Below, one piece after another: positions 34,073 to 44,365 of a DNA stretch of 64,000 nucleotides; within the stretch, counting starts at the first letter, position 1, and each line of letters begins with the position of its first letter. The notes below the pieces were generated by a model. It saw nothing but the letters and a program-made list of their open reading frames with translations. It was not told where the DNA came from and did not search any database. The stretch is from positions 43,597,309 to 43,661,308 of the forward strand of contig CM036191.1 of NCBI GenBank assembly GCA_020631735.1. Direction: 5' to 3'. Made by a program: the position numbers and the translations under genes. Origin of the DNA: Saccharum officinarum. Its lineage: Eukaryota > Streptophyta > Magnoliopsida > Poales > Poaceae.

Positions 34073-35801
34073 GCCCAAAAAGAAAAAAAAGGAGAGATTG
34101 ATTGATGCTGTGCAACTAACTGAGATCAAATAAAAAACCAGATTAATTAATTCAGTTTCATTTATGATGGGTGTTACCAAAACCAACGAGAGGTCAGCTC
34201 AGTACGTGTGGCGAGTTTTGAAAATGTTTTCTGCATGCATTTGCTTACGTACCTTTGAACACAACACTGGTACGTCATGCCCAGTAGTTTGTTTCTTTTT
34301 TCTTTTGAGCCTAGTAGTGCATGGACCATGCCCAAGTGGAACCATGGCCTTTCAAGCTCATATACCATAGTCAAAGCTCAAGAGCAAACATTCAAAAAAA
34401 AAAAACCCCAAGAGCAAGCCCGAACAATACTATAACAGTCTTCTTAGATAATATAATGGAACGACGTTCATTCTATCATCAGGTGAAAAGTAATGCAAGG
34501 AAGTTTGTAGTTTCGTGCAAGTCAGATCATGTGCATCAGAATTTCAGACTATAAAAAAGGAGTCTGAAATTGAGGAGAGGGAGGGTTGGACGACCATGCC
34601 AGCTTGGTGGGCTTCCGCAAGCTGATTTTTTTCCTAATTCAATTTCTCAAAATCCGCAAGCTGATGTGGAGCGGAGGCCAACAGGCTAACAAAAAAGGTT
34701 CCGGACTGCGGTGTATTCGAGGGCCGGGTCCTCAGTGGGCTCAGTGGACCTCATTGAATCATGTATAACTTAGTTATAGATTTGATTTAGGTTTATGCTA
34801 GTTAAATATAAATAAATCTATGACTAAGCTATACATGATCTAATGAGTATGAAATTTTTACTACAGTTCAATCATACAATAATTAGCCCACCATAAAAAT
34901 TGCATCACAATTGGACTGTACAAACTGTAGCTATGAATTATTCTAACTAATTACAAAAAACATAGATCTAAAGCTATAATAAAAACTTTGTACTAAAGCA
35001 TACCATATTATATGTTTACTGTGTAGATCTACTCATGTGGAGTCCAACAAAATTGGATTTTTGTTTTATAATTTTTCTGTGATTTTTTAAAGATTCAGCC
35101 GAAATAAATGAAAAAGATAAAGATAAAACCACCTTCAAAACTGCTTATTACAGGGTCAGGGAGGTAAGATGAATGGTTTTAAAAGTTGTGGGAGATATTT
35201 TACCTGGTTTTGGAGTTTAGGGAGGAAAAACAGACTTTCGCGAAGTTGAGAGTGGTAATGTGGACTTTTTCCTTTCTCAAATTGTTTATTGACGCAGGCA
35301 AGTGAGGTCAGCTCTTCTAATCTTGATTAACTAGATAATACCCCATGCATTGCTACGGGAATTTTATTGTTCTATATAAGAGAAAAATATTGTACATAAG
35401 AAGCATCAAGCTACAAATCCTCCGGTGCCAATGAAATCATAGGCTCGGGCAAGCAAAAGTAAAATTTAATTATTATATACATTGGGCAGCCCAGCAATCT
35501 TGGCTACAATTAGATGATGAAACGATTTACATCGGGCAACGCTAACATGTATTTTATAGGACATTCTAGTGAAAAAAATAAAGAACCAATCTTAATCCAC
35601 GGGAAATGAAAAATAAATAAAAAATCCTTTGAGAAGAATGGGGAACATGTACTTCATTCTTGAGATTGGCAACAAATTCTAGTGTCTCTCCTAACTGAAA
35701 AAAATCAGACATAGAGCATCCACTCACCCACGGGTAATAAGAGAAGATCCACCCCTCCTGAGGAAGTATCATAGCATTAAAAGAATTAAACAATAAGCAA
35801 C
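34073..35801. other. AT-rich intergenic DNA
   Basis: No gene, clean repeat or promoter cluster was recognised. There are homopolymer A runs near 34395. Confidence 0.4.
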
Positions 35802-35804
35802 TAA

Positions 35805-36144
35805 GGCTCTGTTTAGTTCGGACCCAAAAACATTTCACCCCGTCACATCGAATGTTTGGACACATGCATGAAGCATTAAATGTAGATAAAAAAACTAATT
35901 GCACAGTTTGTATGGAAACCACGAGACGAATCTTTTAAGCCTAACTAGTCCATGATTAGCCATAATTGCTATAGTAACACATGTGCTAATGACGGATTAA
36001 TTAGGCTTAATAAATTCGTCTCGCGGTTTGCAGACGAGTTATGTAATTAGTTTTTTTTATTAGTATGCGAACATTCCTTCCGACATCCCATGAAATATCC
36101 GATGTGACACCCAAAAACTTTTCACCCACAAACTAAACAAGGCC
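35805..36144 (+). mobile_element. 340-bp Tourist-like MITE with TAA target duplication and internal inverted repeat
   Basis: The ends are GGCTCTGTTTAG and CTAAACAAGGCC. TAA flanks at 35802-35804 and 36145-36147. The left half has GACGAATCTTTTAAGCCTAA and the right half its inverse TTAGGCTTAATAAATTCGTC, so the whole unit can fold into a long hairpin. This distinguishes it from the roughly 240-bp copies. Confidence 0.8.
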
Positions 36145-36147
36145 TAA

Positions 36148-36775
36148 GCAATTGAAAAATAAAAAGAACCCGCTTACTTGATCGTGCTCGCTGCTCAGCT
36201 GCAGTATCACGATGATGATGTGCTCCATGCATCGGCTGCTCTTTGTTGGCATGCACGGCGGGCAGCATGGGTGGCATGCTCCATGCTGGATCATGCCCTC
36301 CCGTGACTCCATCATGGTGTGCGGCAGCGCCTTAGGATCGTGTTGTCTGTTTACATTCGAAGGATAGTTCGTCACAGGTCACGGACGTGGAGGTTTTTCA
36401 GTGTCTGGTCACCAGGGTCATCGAAATAGATATATATGAATGGTAGGATGGGGAGATTGCAGAGGAGCACAAGCAGCACGATGATCGTCCTTCGTATGCC
36501 ACAGGCACGCACTGCATCAAATTAAATGTTTGCTTGGTGGAAATCAATACGTAATATGTTTCATAGCAAGTATATTTAAAGGCTGCTGCTTGAAACCGAA
36601 TGATGGTTCAAATCACTCCACTTTCTATAGAAGTTTTATGTGTATTTAGTAGAGAAGATCAGGTGGCTACGTAGTGGAGGCATGGAGCTACGAAGACGTG
36701 CATGCGCCGGATTTTTTTTAATAACGTGGCAGCATGAGAAGCAAGAAAATTAGTGTAGTGGAGATCTCCTACTTA
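36148..36775. other. Intergenic DNA
   Basis: Nothing recognised. Confidence 0.35.
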
Positions 36776-37530
36776 GTTAAAGAGAAGTAGTTGGGGGAAT
36801 CCAACGGTGGAGGAATGAGGGCTTGAGGTGGTCTGAGTGGAGAGATCGGGAGCTCGGGCTGGGAGCGGCAATGGCGGCGGCGGCACTAGCTGAGGCCACT
36901 GGAGCGAGGGAGAAGGCACAGGAAGGGGCTGAGTGGAGATGTGGAGCTCGAAGGGGTGAGCCACGAAGCTTGGTGTCAGACCGGCCATGGCAGCATGGCT
37001 TGACTCTGTACGAGGAACGCATCGGGGCAGATCGACCGTGGGAGGAGGGCGAGGGTGGAGCGGAGGCGGGAGGGGCTCGGTCGCAGGTTGGTGCCCGATC
37101 GTGCGGGCGGGGATGGGGTAGGAAGAGGTCGGGGCGTCCATGTCGGCAACGACCTGCTCGTGCTCGGTTCCACTTCCACCAGAGAGAAGGGAGCGGTGGA
37201 AGGTTAGGGATGACGGGGCTGGCCCACACGTCGGCGACTGAGAGTGAGGGGGTCGGCGGGACCTGGCTATCGGTGGAGAGCAGCGGCAGCCAGCGGGCTG
37301 ATCTGTGCGCATCAAGTGGGCTGGCCCAGGAGGAGAGTGGAAGCGAAGCAGGCCGGACCGGCATTGCTGCTGGGCTGCGGGATCGAGGGAATGGAGCTGA
37401 GCCACGGCTTTGCTGGGCTCCCAAGCCGAGGGAGGGAGAGAAGTGGAGACCGAGTTGGGCCAGAAACAGGAGAGCAAGAGGAGTGGGCCTACGCAAAGCT
37501 AATCAAGAATCTTAGAGAATTGAATAATTG
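36776..37530. other. GC-rich block with long overlapping frames on both strands
   Basis: There are frames of 230 residues (+, from 36823) and 239 and 234 residues (-, from 37496 and 37477). They are rich in Gly/Arg/Glu or in Ser/Pro/Leu, as expected where G-rich and C-rich strands lack stops. No domain, signal peptide or membrane segment is convincing. A transduplicated exon or a transposon leader is possible; I do not call a gene. Confidence 0.35.
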
Positions 37531-37537
37531 ATGTATA

Positions 37538-37797
37538 GGTCTTGTTTAGTTTCCAATTTCTACCCCAAATTTCACTATACAAAAAGAAGATTCCCATCAC
37601 ATCAAAATACCGGCACATGCATAGAGTACTAAATGTAGATGAAATTAAAAACTAATTGCACAGTTTTGTTGTACTTTGCGAGACGAACATTTTGAGCCTA
37701 ATTAGTCAAAGTTTGGATAATTTTTTACCAAATACAAACGAATTGCTACAGTTACTGTAGTAATTCGGGAGCCCATAATCGGGATCTAAACATGGCC
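37538..37797 (+). mobile_element. Tourist-like MITE with ATA target duplication
   Basis: It starts GGTCTTGTTTAG and ends CTAAACATGGCC. ATA flanks at 37535-37537 and 37798-37800. Length 260 bp. Confidence 0.75.
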
Positions 37798-37800
37798 ATA

Positions 37801-38154
37801 GCCTACGCAAAGCTAATCAAGAATCTTCCACATATCCCGATAAAAAAAAGAATCTTCCACATATCTATATACATATTTTACTCGAATCATGCCCATGCGT
37901 TCCACGAGGCCACGAATTGTTGCCCACGCATACGGTGACGCATGTGGCTTGCGACTTAGACGAACACGTTAAGAATTATACAAACTAATTACATGGAAAA
38001 TATGAAGCCCGTTTCATAGATGATGCATTTCGCCTCTCTTTCATAGTCTTGGTAGCGATTACTCTGAGTGATCATTTCTATTTCCATATGGGAGAATCTA
38101 ATCTCTCTTCTCTTGATCTCTCTTCCTTAAGCGAGAAAGCTATGATATACTCCC
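37801..38154. other. Intergenic DNA
   Basis: A short phrase of the MITE flank (GCCTACGCAAAGCTAATCAAG) present at 37488 recurs at 37801. No gene is recognised. Confidence 0.35.
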
Positions 38155-38267
38155 CCTGTTTGGCTGAGCTTATCAGCACGGTTTATCAGCCGTGGAACAG
38201 TGTTTTTCTCTCACAGCAAATCAGCCACAGCCGGCTTATAAGCCAAAAAAACAGCCTGCCGAACAGG
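38155..38267 (+). mobile_element. Short hAT-like MITE (CTGTTCGGC family), copy 1
   Basis: It runs from CTGTTTGGCTGAGCTTATC to CCTGCCGAACAG, with TTTTTCTCTCACAGCAAATC and TTATAAGCC in the middle. A second copy lies at 38999. The superfamily is inferred from the ends. Confidence 0.6.
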
Positions 38268-38998
38268 AGAACTACTTCTACTTGAGTAAGCCGGCAATTG
38301 ACCCATTCTGCTTGCCGACGGTTGAAGGCGAATCTTACCTTGGCTTATCAGTCTCGTTTTTTGCTCTCAGATTTACGTACTTTGAGACCAACGGTAGTTA
38401 AACTAATCCTGGAGGAGCATATGGCGTAAAAAGAGCTGCAGCGCAGTCCGGTATCGTGTCCTGGACAGCCTCCCGTCCGCTATGCATAGAGGATGTAGCG
38501 GGCGTCCGGTACCACACACGTGGACCCGGATGCCGCTGCTGTTCGCGCGAGAGCGCGCGCCAGAGAGAGAGAGTGTCTCGAAAAGCGTGTCCAACTTTTT
38601 TCTATATAAAAAATGTTATAACTCACAAATCAAAATACCAAATTAAATTCTGATCACACCGTTAAATTCGTTTCAATAAATTCTTCAAAACAAGATCTCA
38701 CATGGATATATTTACATAAAGTGATAAGTGGGCCCCATAGTGAATAGAGTATGATATAGAGGATGGATGAGTGCGGAAGAATTAGGTATAGATGAGAGAA
38801 TCTTGATGACTAGGATGTATAGAGGATGAATTTAGAGTCTCACGAGTGCAGATAGCCTAAACCTGCTCGGGGTGTTCCGGTCCCGCGTTTACTCTACGTC
38901 TGTTTTCTCAGACTCGACGTGTCAAAAAAGAAGTGATTTTTCTCGTAACAAAAGGCAAACAAAAAGCTTACTAATAGTCCCTTAAGAAGAACATTCAC
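38268..38998. other. Intergenic DNA
   Basis: There are short frames only. A GAGAGCGCGCGCCAGAGAGAGAGAG simple-sequence stretch lies near 38550. No gene is recognised. Confidence 0.35.
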
Positions 38999-39094
38999 CA
39001 TGTTCGGCTGAGCTTATCACCACGGCTGAACAGTGTTATTCTCTCACAGCAAAACAGCCACAACCGACTTATAAGCCGTAGCCTGCCGAACAGG
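38999..39094 (+). mobile_element. Short hAT-like MITE (CTGTTCGGC family), copy 2
   Basis: TGTTCGGCTGAGCTTATC, then TTATTCTCTCACAGCAAAAC and TTATAAGCC, ending CCTGCCGAACAGG. Confidence 0.6.
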
Positions 39095-39177
39095 GTGAAT
39101 GGTTTTCAGGCACCAGGACCACCAGGTTAGTTATTAGTCTTTTGGGTTTTTGCATGATTAAGTGGCAATACGTGCCG

Positions 39178-39358
39178 CATGCATGCACAGGCATGATGCA
39201 TGGCGCTCGCGTACGTAAAGCACACCACACCACATACGCAGAACGTGGCTGCAGGGATACATCTCTGTTACAACCAGGATCCGGCTCCACGGCACGGCAT
39301 CCAGCACAATTTGACGATGCCTCTGCCCATGGCGAGGCTCTGCCGACAGCACATCACT
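39178..39358 (+). repeat. GCGTACGTAAAGCACACC repeat, copy 1 (interrupted by a SINE)
   Basis: A stretch of about 180 bp with GCGTACGTAAAGCACACC, CACATACGCAGAACGT and GGATACATCTCTGTTAC recurs at 43312-43480. A shorter part recurs at 41700-41772. After the SINE it continues at 39539 with CAGGCCATGAAATCCACA, as it does without interruption near 43472. Confidence 0.75.
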
Positions 39359-39520
39359 AAAAAAAAGTAGACCCAGTGCCAGAGGCTCCCACACGAGTGG
39401 GGTCTGAGGAAGGGAATAACCGAAGCAAAGTCTTATCCCCGCAGAAATTCTGCAGAGAAATGGCTTCGAACCCAGGACCTGGTGACTCGGCGAGCTAGCA
39501 CTCACCAACTGCACCAGGCC
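39359..39520 (-). mobile_element. tRNA-derived SINE with 18-bp target duplication
   Basis: On the minus strand the 162-bp element begins GGCCTGGTGCAGTTGGTGAG (A-box-like), has a perfect B box GGTTCGAAGCC (39462-39472) and ends in a T run. The 18-mer TGCCGACAGCACATCACT flanks it at 39341-39358 and 39521-39538. The related repeat near 43456 has this 18-mer once, with no insert. This is like the Au or p-SINE type of grasses. Transcription would be by RNA polymerase III and mobility would depend on a LINE in trans. Confidence 0.88.
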
Positions 39521-39544
39521 TGCCGACAGCACATCACTCAGGCC

Positions 39545-40115
39545 ATGAAATCCACAACGCAGCATAAGAGCGATACACAAGAGATAGGATCGATGTGCAC
39601 AGAAACTAATTAAACAAGATCAGAAGGCAACAAGTAAGATACAGTAGCATGAAACAAAGGCTAAAACGGCACTAACAACAGGTAGACCAATTTTTATAGA
39701 AATGAATCAATATGGCTTCATCTCTTATAAGAAAGAGAATTAGACCAATTATTACAAAACTTGAGCAACATATATAACCAAGCCCCCTGAGGCTCCGGTG
39801 AAACGCAGCATGCTGTGCGGTTTTGAGTTGGCTGGGTCTCTCAAGCTAGCCTCCTCGCTCGGTCCAGTGATTCTGATCGTGAATTCGTACGTTTTCGCTT
39901 CTTCAGTTTCCAGACGTTAATTTGTCAAGGCAAATGATGAGAGCCTGTTCCTGACTCATGAGTCTCTTATTAGATGCAGTTATGCAGACGACGCTGGCGT
40001 GATTGCTAGCATCGTAGCTCGTACAACTTTTCCTTTGTATCTATCGAAAACGGATATGTATGTACCTGTTTTCAATAAATATAGGCAGAGGTATCTTGTT
40101 TTGGAAAAAAAACAG
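39545..40115. other. Intergenic DNA 3' of the cysteine-rich peptide gene
   Basis: No gene is supported. A frame near 39930-40060 contains YADD within an otherwise unconvincing context. Confidence 0.35.
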
Positions 40116-40117
40116 GA

Positions 40118-40265
40118 TACTCCCTTCATTCCCAAATAACACTGTCGTTTCCGCTTCTTGGAAAATAACTTTTTGACTAAATAAATATAAAAAATGATTT
40201 AGGCACAGAATTTATTTGGCACGAAAACCATAACGACTGTTATTTAGGGACGCAGAGAAAAGTAT
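40118..40265 (+). mobile_element. Stowaway-like MITE with TA target
   Basis: The left end CTCCCTTCATTCCCAAATAAC and the right end GTTATTTAGGGACGCAGAG are inverted repeats. TA flanks at 40118-40119 and near 40263. This end type is standard for grass Stowaway (Tc1/Mariner-derived) MITEs. Confidence 0.65.
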
Positions 40266-40375
40266 ATGTAACAAAGACATACATGCACGTTTATGTATAT
40301 TATATTGTTATATCATTGGATGGATTAATGGATAGGCATAAGCTGATCCAATACACACATGCATGCTACACCTTG

Positions 40376-40792
40376 TTACATATACGTTTTTATTTCAAAC
40401 GTGCAGCAGCACCTGGAAGGCTTGACGTTACCATCGCAAACTGGTTTATAGAACCGATAGCCGTGGGATTTGGCCTTGGCACTGCATGAAAGATTGCACG
40501 ATTGTGGACCTGCTTTCTCGTGGCAGTCATATGCTACGTCGTTGCACTCCGTCTTGTACTCTGCACGTACACACATGCAATGCAATCAGCCATCACATCC
40601 ATATCCGAGATTGTTAATTAGTACGAACACGCTATCTGGAGGCATATGCAATTATGCATGCATGCTGATTGTTCGTGTACCAGCTGCAATGGTAGACGCG
40701 AAAAGAGAGGACACAAGCAGCAGACCAACGAACACAGCAGCAGCCATCGAGTGCGCGCTGCGGCTGCTTCTTGTGTTGATGATGAGTGCCAT
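40376..40792 (-). CDS. Secreted cysteine-rich peptide (eight Cys), two exons
   Basis: Exon 1 is 40681-40792 (ATG at 40792). It encodes a short basic start and a signal-peptide core (AAAVFVGLLLVSSLFAS). A second in-frame Met at residue 16 would give a more compact signal peptide. The donor GT is at 40679-40680 and the acceptor AG at 40561-40562, giving a 120-bp intron. Exon 2 is 40376-40560 and ends in TAA. Joining keeps the frame through a split Glu codon, giving 98 residues. The mature part has eight Cys (43, 50, 59, 63, 79, 88, 89, 90) spaced C-x6-C-x8-C-x3-C-x15-C-x8-CCC. This is compatible with four disulfides, as in defensin-like or MEG/ESF-type plant peptides, but I cannot assign a family. 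It is likely extracellular. A defence or reproductive signalling role would be inference only. Confidence 0.7.
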
Positions 40793-40865
40793 TGCTAGCT
40801 AGTACGTACCACTCGATCTGAGAGTGCTGCCCGATGCAAAAGCTAGCTATGCCGCTGGTACGGTG

Positions 40866-40873
40866 CTTATATA
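40866..40873 (-). promoter_or_regulatory. TATA box of the cysteine-rich peptide gene
   Basis: The minus strand reads TATATAAG about 74 bp upstream of the ATG. The microsatellite begins only about 70 bp further upstream. Confidence 0.6.
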
Positions 40874-40945
40874 GAAGCAGAGCCGCTAATGCATTAGCAT
40901 TATATTACTGTGTAGATAGATACCTCTATACCAAGTTAATGTGAC

Positions 40946-40973
40946 ACTATCTATCTATCTATCTATCTGTCTG

Positions 40974-41008
<35 letters not shown>

Positions 41009-41021
41009 GACTGATTGTCTG

Positions 41022-41062
<41 letters not shown>

Positions 41063-41081
41063 GTGTCAGCCTGTCTATCTG

Positions 41082-41126
<45 letters not shown>

Positions 41127-41153
41127 TCGTCTGTCCATCTATTTATCTATCTA

Positions 41154-41219
<66 letters not shown>

Positions 41220-41221
41220 CG

Positions 41222-41254
<33 letters not shown>

Positions 41255-41269
41255 CTGACTGATTGTCTG

Positions 41270-41314
<45 letters not shown>

Positions 41315-41349
41315 GTGTCAGCCTGTCTATCTGTCTATCTATCTATCTT

Positions 41350-41418
<69 letters not shown>

Positions 41419-41434
41419 TCGTCTGTCCATCTAT

Positions 41435-41507
<73 letters not shown>

Positions 41508-41509
41508 CG

Positions 41510-41542
<33 letters not shown>

Positions 41543-41597
41543 CTATCTGTCTGTCTATCTGTCTATCTGTCTGTCTATCTATCTATCTGTCTGTCTG

Positions 41598-41689
<92 letters not shown>

Positions 41690-41690
41690 C
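40946..41690 (+). repeat. Very long TCTA tetranucleotide microsatellite with higher-order repeats
   Basis: About 745 bp of (CTAT)n are broken by variant words. The variants GACTGATTGTCTG, GTGTCAGCCTG, TTCGTCTGTCCATC and CCGTCTCTCTCTC occur in the same order twice, about 250-290 bp apart (for example 41063 and 41315; 41126 and 41419). Frames read as long Ser-Ile-Tyr-Leu repeats in three phases are artefacts. The tract lies upstream of the peptide gene's TATA box. Confidence 0.95.
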
Positions 41691-41699
41691 GTCTCTGTA

Positions 41700-41772
41700 T
41701 GGTGTGCGCGTACGTAAAGCACACCACACCACATACGCAGAACGTAGCTGCAGGGATACATCTCTGTTACCT
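41700..41772 (+). repeat. GCGTACGTAAAGCACACC repeat, short copy 2
   Basis: It is fused directly to the end of the microsatellite. It matches the copies at 39195 and 43312 up to CATCTCTGTTAC and then diverges. Confidence 0.75.
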
Positions 41773-42286
41773 GTGGCGTGGCAGCAACTTTGCCGTGCAC
41801 GGCTAGCAATCCCCCGAACCGTCCTCCTGTAGGCGGACATACCCCAGCAAAAGGGGGAAAAAGGTAGAAAAGACGCTATTGCCCTCGCGAGGACGTGAGG
41901 CAACGTAACCAGCACAAATCCCAGCCGTCCCCTGCTCCGCGCATCTTCTCCCACGGCTGGGTGCGAGCACGCACGCAACCCCGACGGCAAAATCGCAGCT
42001 AGGGGCCTTCCGCGGAGCAAAGGAACCGCAGGGCCGGAACCAATCTTGACCTAGGAGCCCCCAAACAGAGCCCCCACCGCGCCCGACCCCAGCAGCAGGG
42101 CGGGCCGGCGCCGAGATCAGGCGCAGCACCCCGGCCCGGCGCGAATTCCCGCCGAATCCAGCGCGCAGAGCCCTTCGAGCAAGAGAATTCGAGCAGCGAC
42201 GCAGCGCAATCACGACCCAGAGGCGAGGGGAATCAAAAAGTCAAACCCCAATCCAGCAATAACAAGGGGCGGCGAGGTCTTCTCAC
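41773..42286 (-). other. Probable first-intron remnant of a minus-strand gene
   Basis: This GC-rich stretch lies downstream, on the minus strand, of a canonical CAG|GTGAGA donor at 42281-42286. Its composition (T-rich and GC-rich mix, GATTGGGGTTTGAC, CTGGGTCGTGATTG-like phrases) is usual for long first introns of grass genes. No acceptor or second exon is recognisable before the repeat at 41772. Confidence 0.4.
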
Positions 42287-42323
42287 CTGCGGGGCCCTGG
42301 GCCTGGTGCGGCGCGACGGCCAT
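42287..42323 (-). CDS. Candidate first coding exon of an unidentified gene (partial)
   Basis: The minus strand has ATG at 42321-42323 in a good plant context (GCCGCCATGGCC). It encodes MAVAPHQAQGPA plus one base before a strong splice donor. A T/C-rich leader and a TATA box lie upstream. No later exon is visible in the window, so the gene may be cut off by the repeats to the left or continue after a rearrangement. The plus strand also offers ATG 42322 followed by a weaker GTAGGT donor. I prefer the minus model because of the TATA box and leader. Confidence 0.4.
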
Positions 42324-42572
42324 GGCGGCGGAGATCCGGGCGCAGCGGTAGGTGGCGGGGGCGGGCTCGCGCGTCGGGATTGGAGTCCTGCTCCTCCCGG
42401 CGAGGTTTTAAGCATCAAATTCGGGGGAAGCGAGGGGGGAGGCGAGCAAAAAAAAGAACAAAAAGGTTTTCCCCCCTTTTTATTGGACGCGACGATAGGA
42501 GAGGAGAGGTGGGAGGGGGAAAGAAAGAAAAGAAACCACGAGCGCCTCTGCCAACCAATGATTTTATACAGC
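42324..42572 (-). promoter_or_regulatory. Core promoter and leader of the partial minus-strand gene
   Basis: TATAAAAT on the minus strand lies at 42561-42568. About 30 bp downstream a TTTCTTTTCTTTCTTTCCCC pyrimidine tract begins, typical of plant 5' leaders. The leader runs about 210 nt to the ATG. Confidence 0.45.
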
Positions 42573-43087
42573 AGGCAGCAGGCGACGTGCCCCCTCGCGC
42601 TAGCTGATCCCGGCCCGGCCCACCCGGGTTCGGTCTTAACGGGTTTGATCGGGCGGGTTGGGGGGACCCGGATGTGTTGGTGTGGTATACGTAGTAGTGC
42701 TCAGATCTGATCCGGACTCGTGACGGATCCGGCTGCCACGGACTTAACCAGCCCGATCAGGATCGGCACGTGTGTTTTTTTTGGGCTTGAGGTGCACGCA
42801 CGCCACGGCGCTTTGCTTGTACGGAGTTGCCCTCAGTGTGTTTTTCTTTTTATTAACTTCATCGTCTTCAAAATTTATCCTCAAATATAATACATCCTGA
42901 GGACAAAAACTAATTTTACATTAAATATTTTTTAATTATCAATCAATCACCATTAATCATATTGATGATAGCATCTGGTTAGTAAATAAAATGAGGGTAC
43001 ATGCATTTTTATGTTCTCTCTTAATTTATCTTAAAATTTCTAAAATGCAGTATATTAAAGGACAGAGGAAGTATAATAATAGAAATA
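42573..43087. other. Intergenic DNA with a decayed Stowaway-like stretch
   Basis: The AT-rich 42840-43075 part ends in GGACAGAGGAAGTA, typical of the end of a Stowaway MITE. No gene is recognised. Confidence 0.4.
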
Positions 43088-43300
43088 ACTAGGGCCCAGA
43101 CGTCTGGTCCTACGCCCTCGTTCGGAGCAGCTCCACTACACCATGTCCCGTCCCCTGTGTAATAGAGCGCCCGTCGTGCTCGTGTAACAGGGAGCCCGCC
43201 GGCCCGCCACACTCGCAAGGGTCTCAACCTCGCCACGCCTGCATCACCTGTGGCGTGGCTCGTGGCAAGCCGGTCGTTCTCCGTGCTATGCCACAAGCTT
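43088..43300 (+). mobile_element. End fragment of the TGCAACAT-family element
   Basis: CTAGGGCCCAGACGTCTGG and the following GC-rich stretch (AATAGAGCGCCCGTCG, AGGGTCTCAACCTCG) match the left end of the element at 1546-1680. The remainder is absent. Confidence 0.55.
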
Positions 43301-43311
43301 TCTGCATGATG

Positions 43312-43501
43312 CATGGTGTGCGCGTACGTAAAGCACACCACACCACATACGCAGAACGTAGCTGCAGGGATACATCTCTGTTACAACCAGGATCCGGCTC
43401 GACGGCACGGCATCCAGCACAACTTGACGATGCCTCTGCCCATGGCGGGGCTCTGCCGACAGCACATCACTCACGCCATGAAATCCACACCGCAGCAAAT
43501 C
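43312..43501 (+). repeat. GCGTACGTAAAGCACACC repeat, copy 3 (SINE-free)
   Basis: It is collinear with 39195-39358 plus 39539-39570, but without the SINE. It serves as the empty site. Confidence 0.8.
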
Positions 43502-44365
43502 ACTCAGTGCATCCTCCTCTCTTGCCACGCTCGCATTTCTCCAACCTCCCAGTGAGAGATGGAAATGAGCCCATCCCTTTTAATTGGAAAACACAACCAA
43601 CGAGCCTAGTAATTGTAGTCTAATAATAATGGATCACGACATACTGCTACGTAAGTTATTTTGTCTTTTTATTTTTCCCTTTTTTATTAACTTTATTTAT
43701 CCTTGCCTCTATAACCAATGCAAGCATGGCCGGTTGTGTTGCTTTCCCATCTATATCTATATACACTTAAAAAGCTAAACATCACGAGATGTTTTGTCTA
43801 TTCATACGGGCTCGTTTGCATTAGCTGCACGCAAGTAGATCTCAATCCACTTGGTTTCGGAGGGATTGAGGTGGAAGTTAGTTTAAATTCCACCTCAATC
43901 CCTTTCAAACTACGTGGATTGGAGTGTATTTATATGCAACCAAACAAGACCTAAGGTATTCACATCATTCTCCACTAAGTGACCACACTAGATATTCTAT
44001 CTCTTCATACAAAGTATCCACATCATTCCCCACTAAGTGTCCCACTAACTTGCATTTCTTTTATGCAAGCTTACCATCTCTTTTCCTAGAGATCCCGTAC
44101 GCCGACGCACGGATGTAGGAAGGGACCCCGCCCTACCCATTGGCCACAGCAAAGATCCGACAGCGCTACGGCACGCAAGCTAGCTGTGCGAATGCCGCCC
44201 TCCTCGCCGTCCTCGCGGCGGTCGTGCCGACGTGTGCATCATCAGCTGGAACGAGCACCTCTTTGTGCTCAAGGTGGAGAGCGGCTGCTACTAGCCTACT
44301 ACATCATCGGCGCGCTCATCGGTCAGGCTCACCACCGCAAGCTCCGGCTCATCGCGGTCACCGCC

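Noticed and set aside
36777..37515. Overlapping frames of 230-239 residues on opposite strands
   Set aside because: Low-complexity composition in a GC-rich block, with no domain or splice structure to favour either strand.
39930..40060. YADD-containing frame, possible LINE reverse transcriptase
   Set aside because: Only the four-residue motif fits. The surrounding residues do not resemble a reverse transcriptase.
40941..41832. Long frames (up to 263 residues) of Ser-Ile-Tyr-Leu repeats
   Set aside because: They are translations of the TCTA microsatellite in three phases. No start context, no domain.
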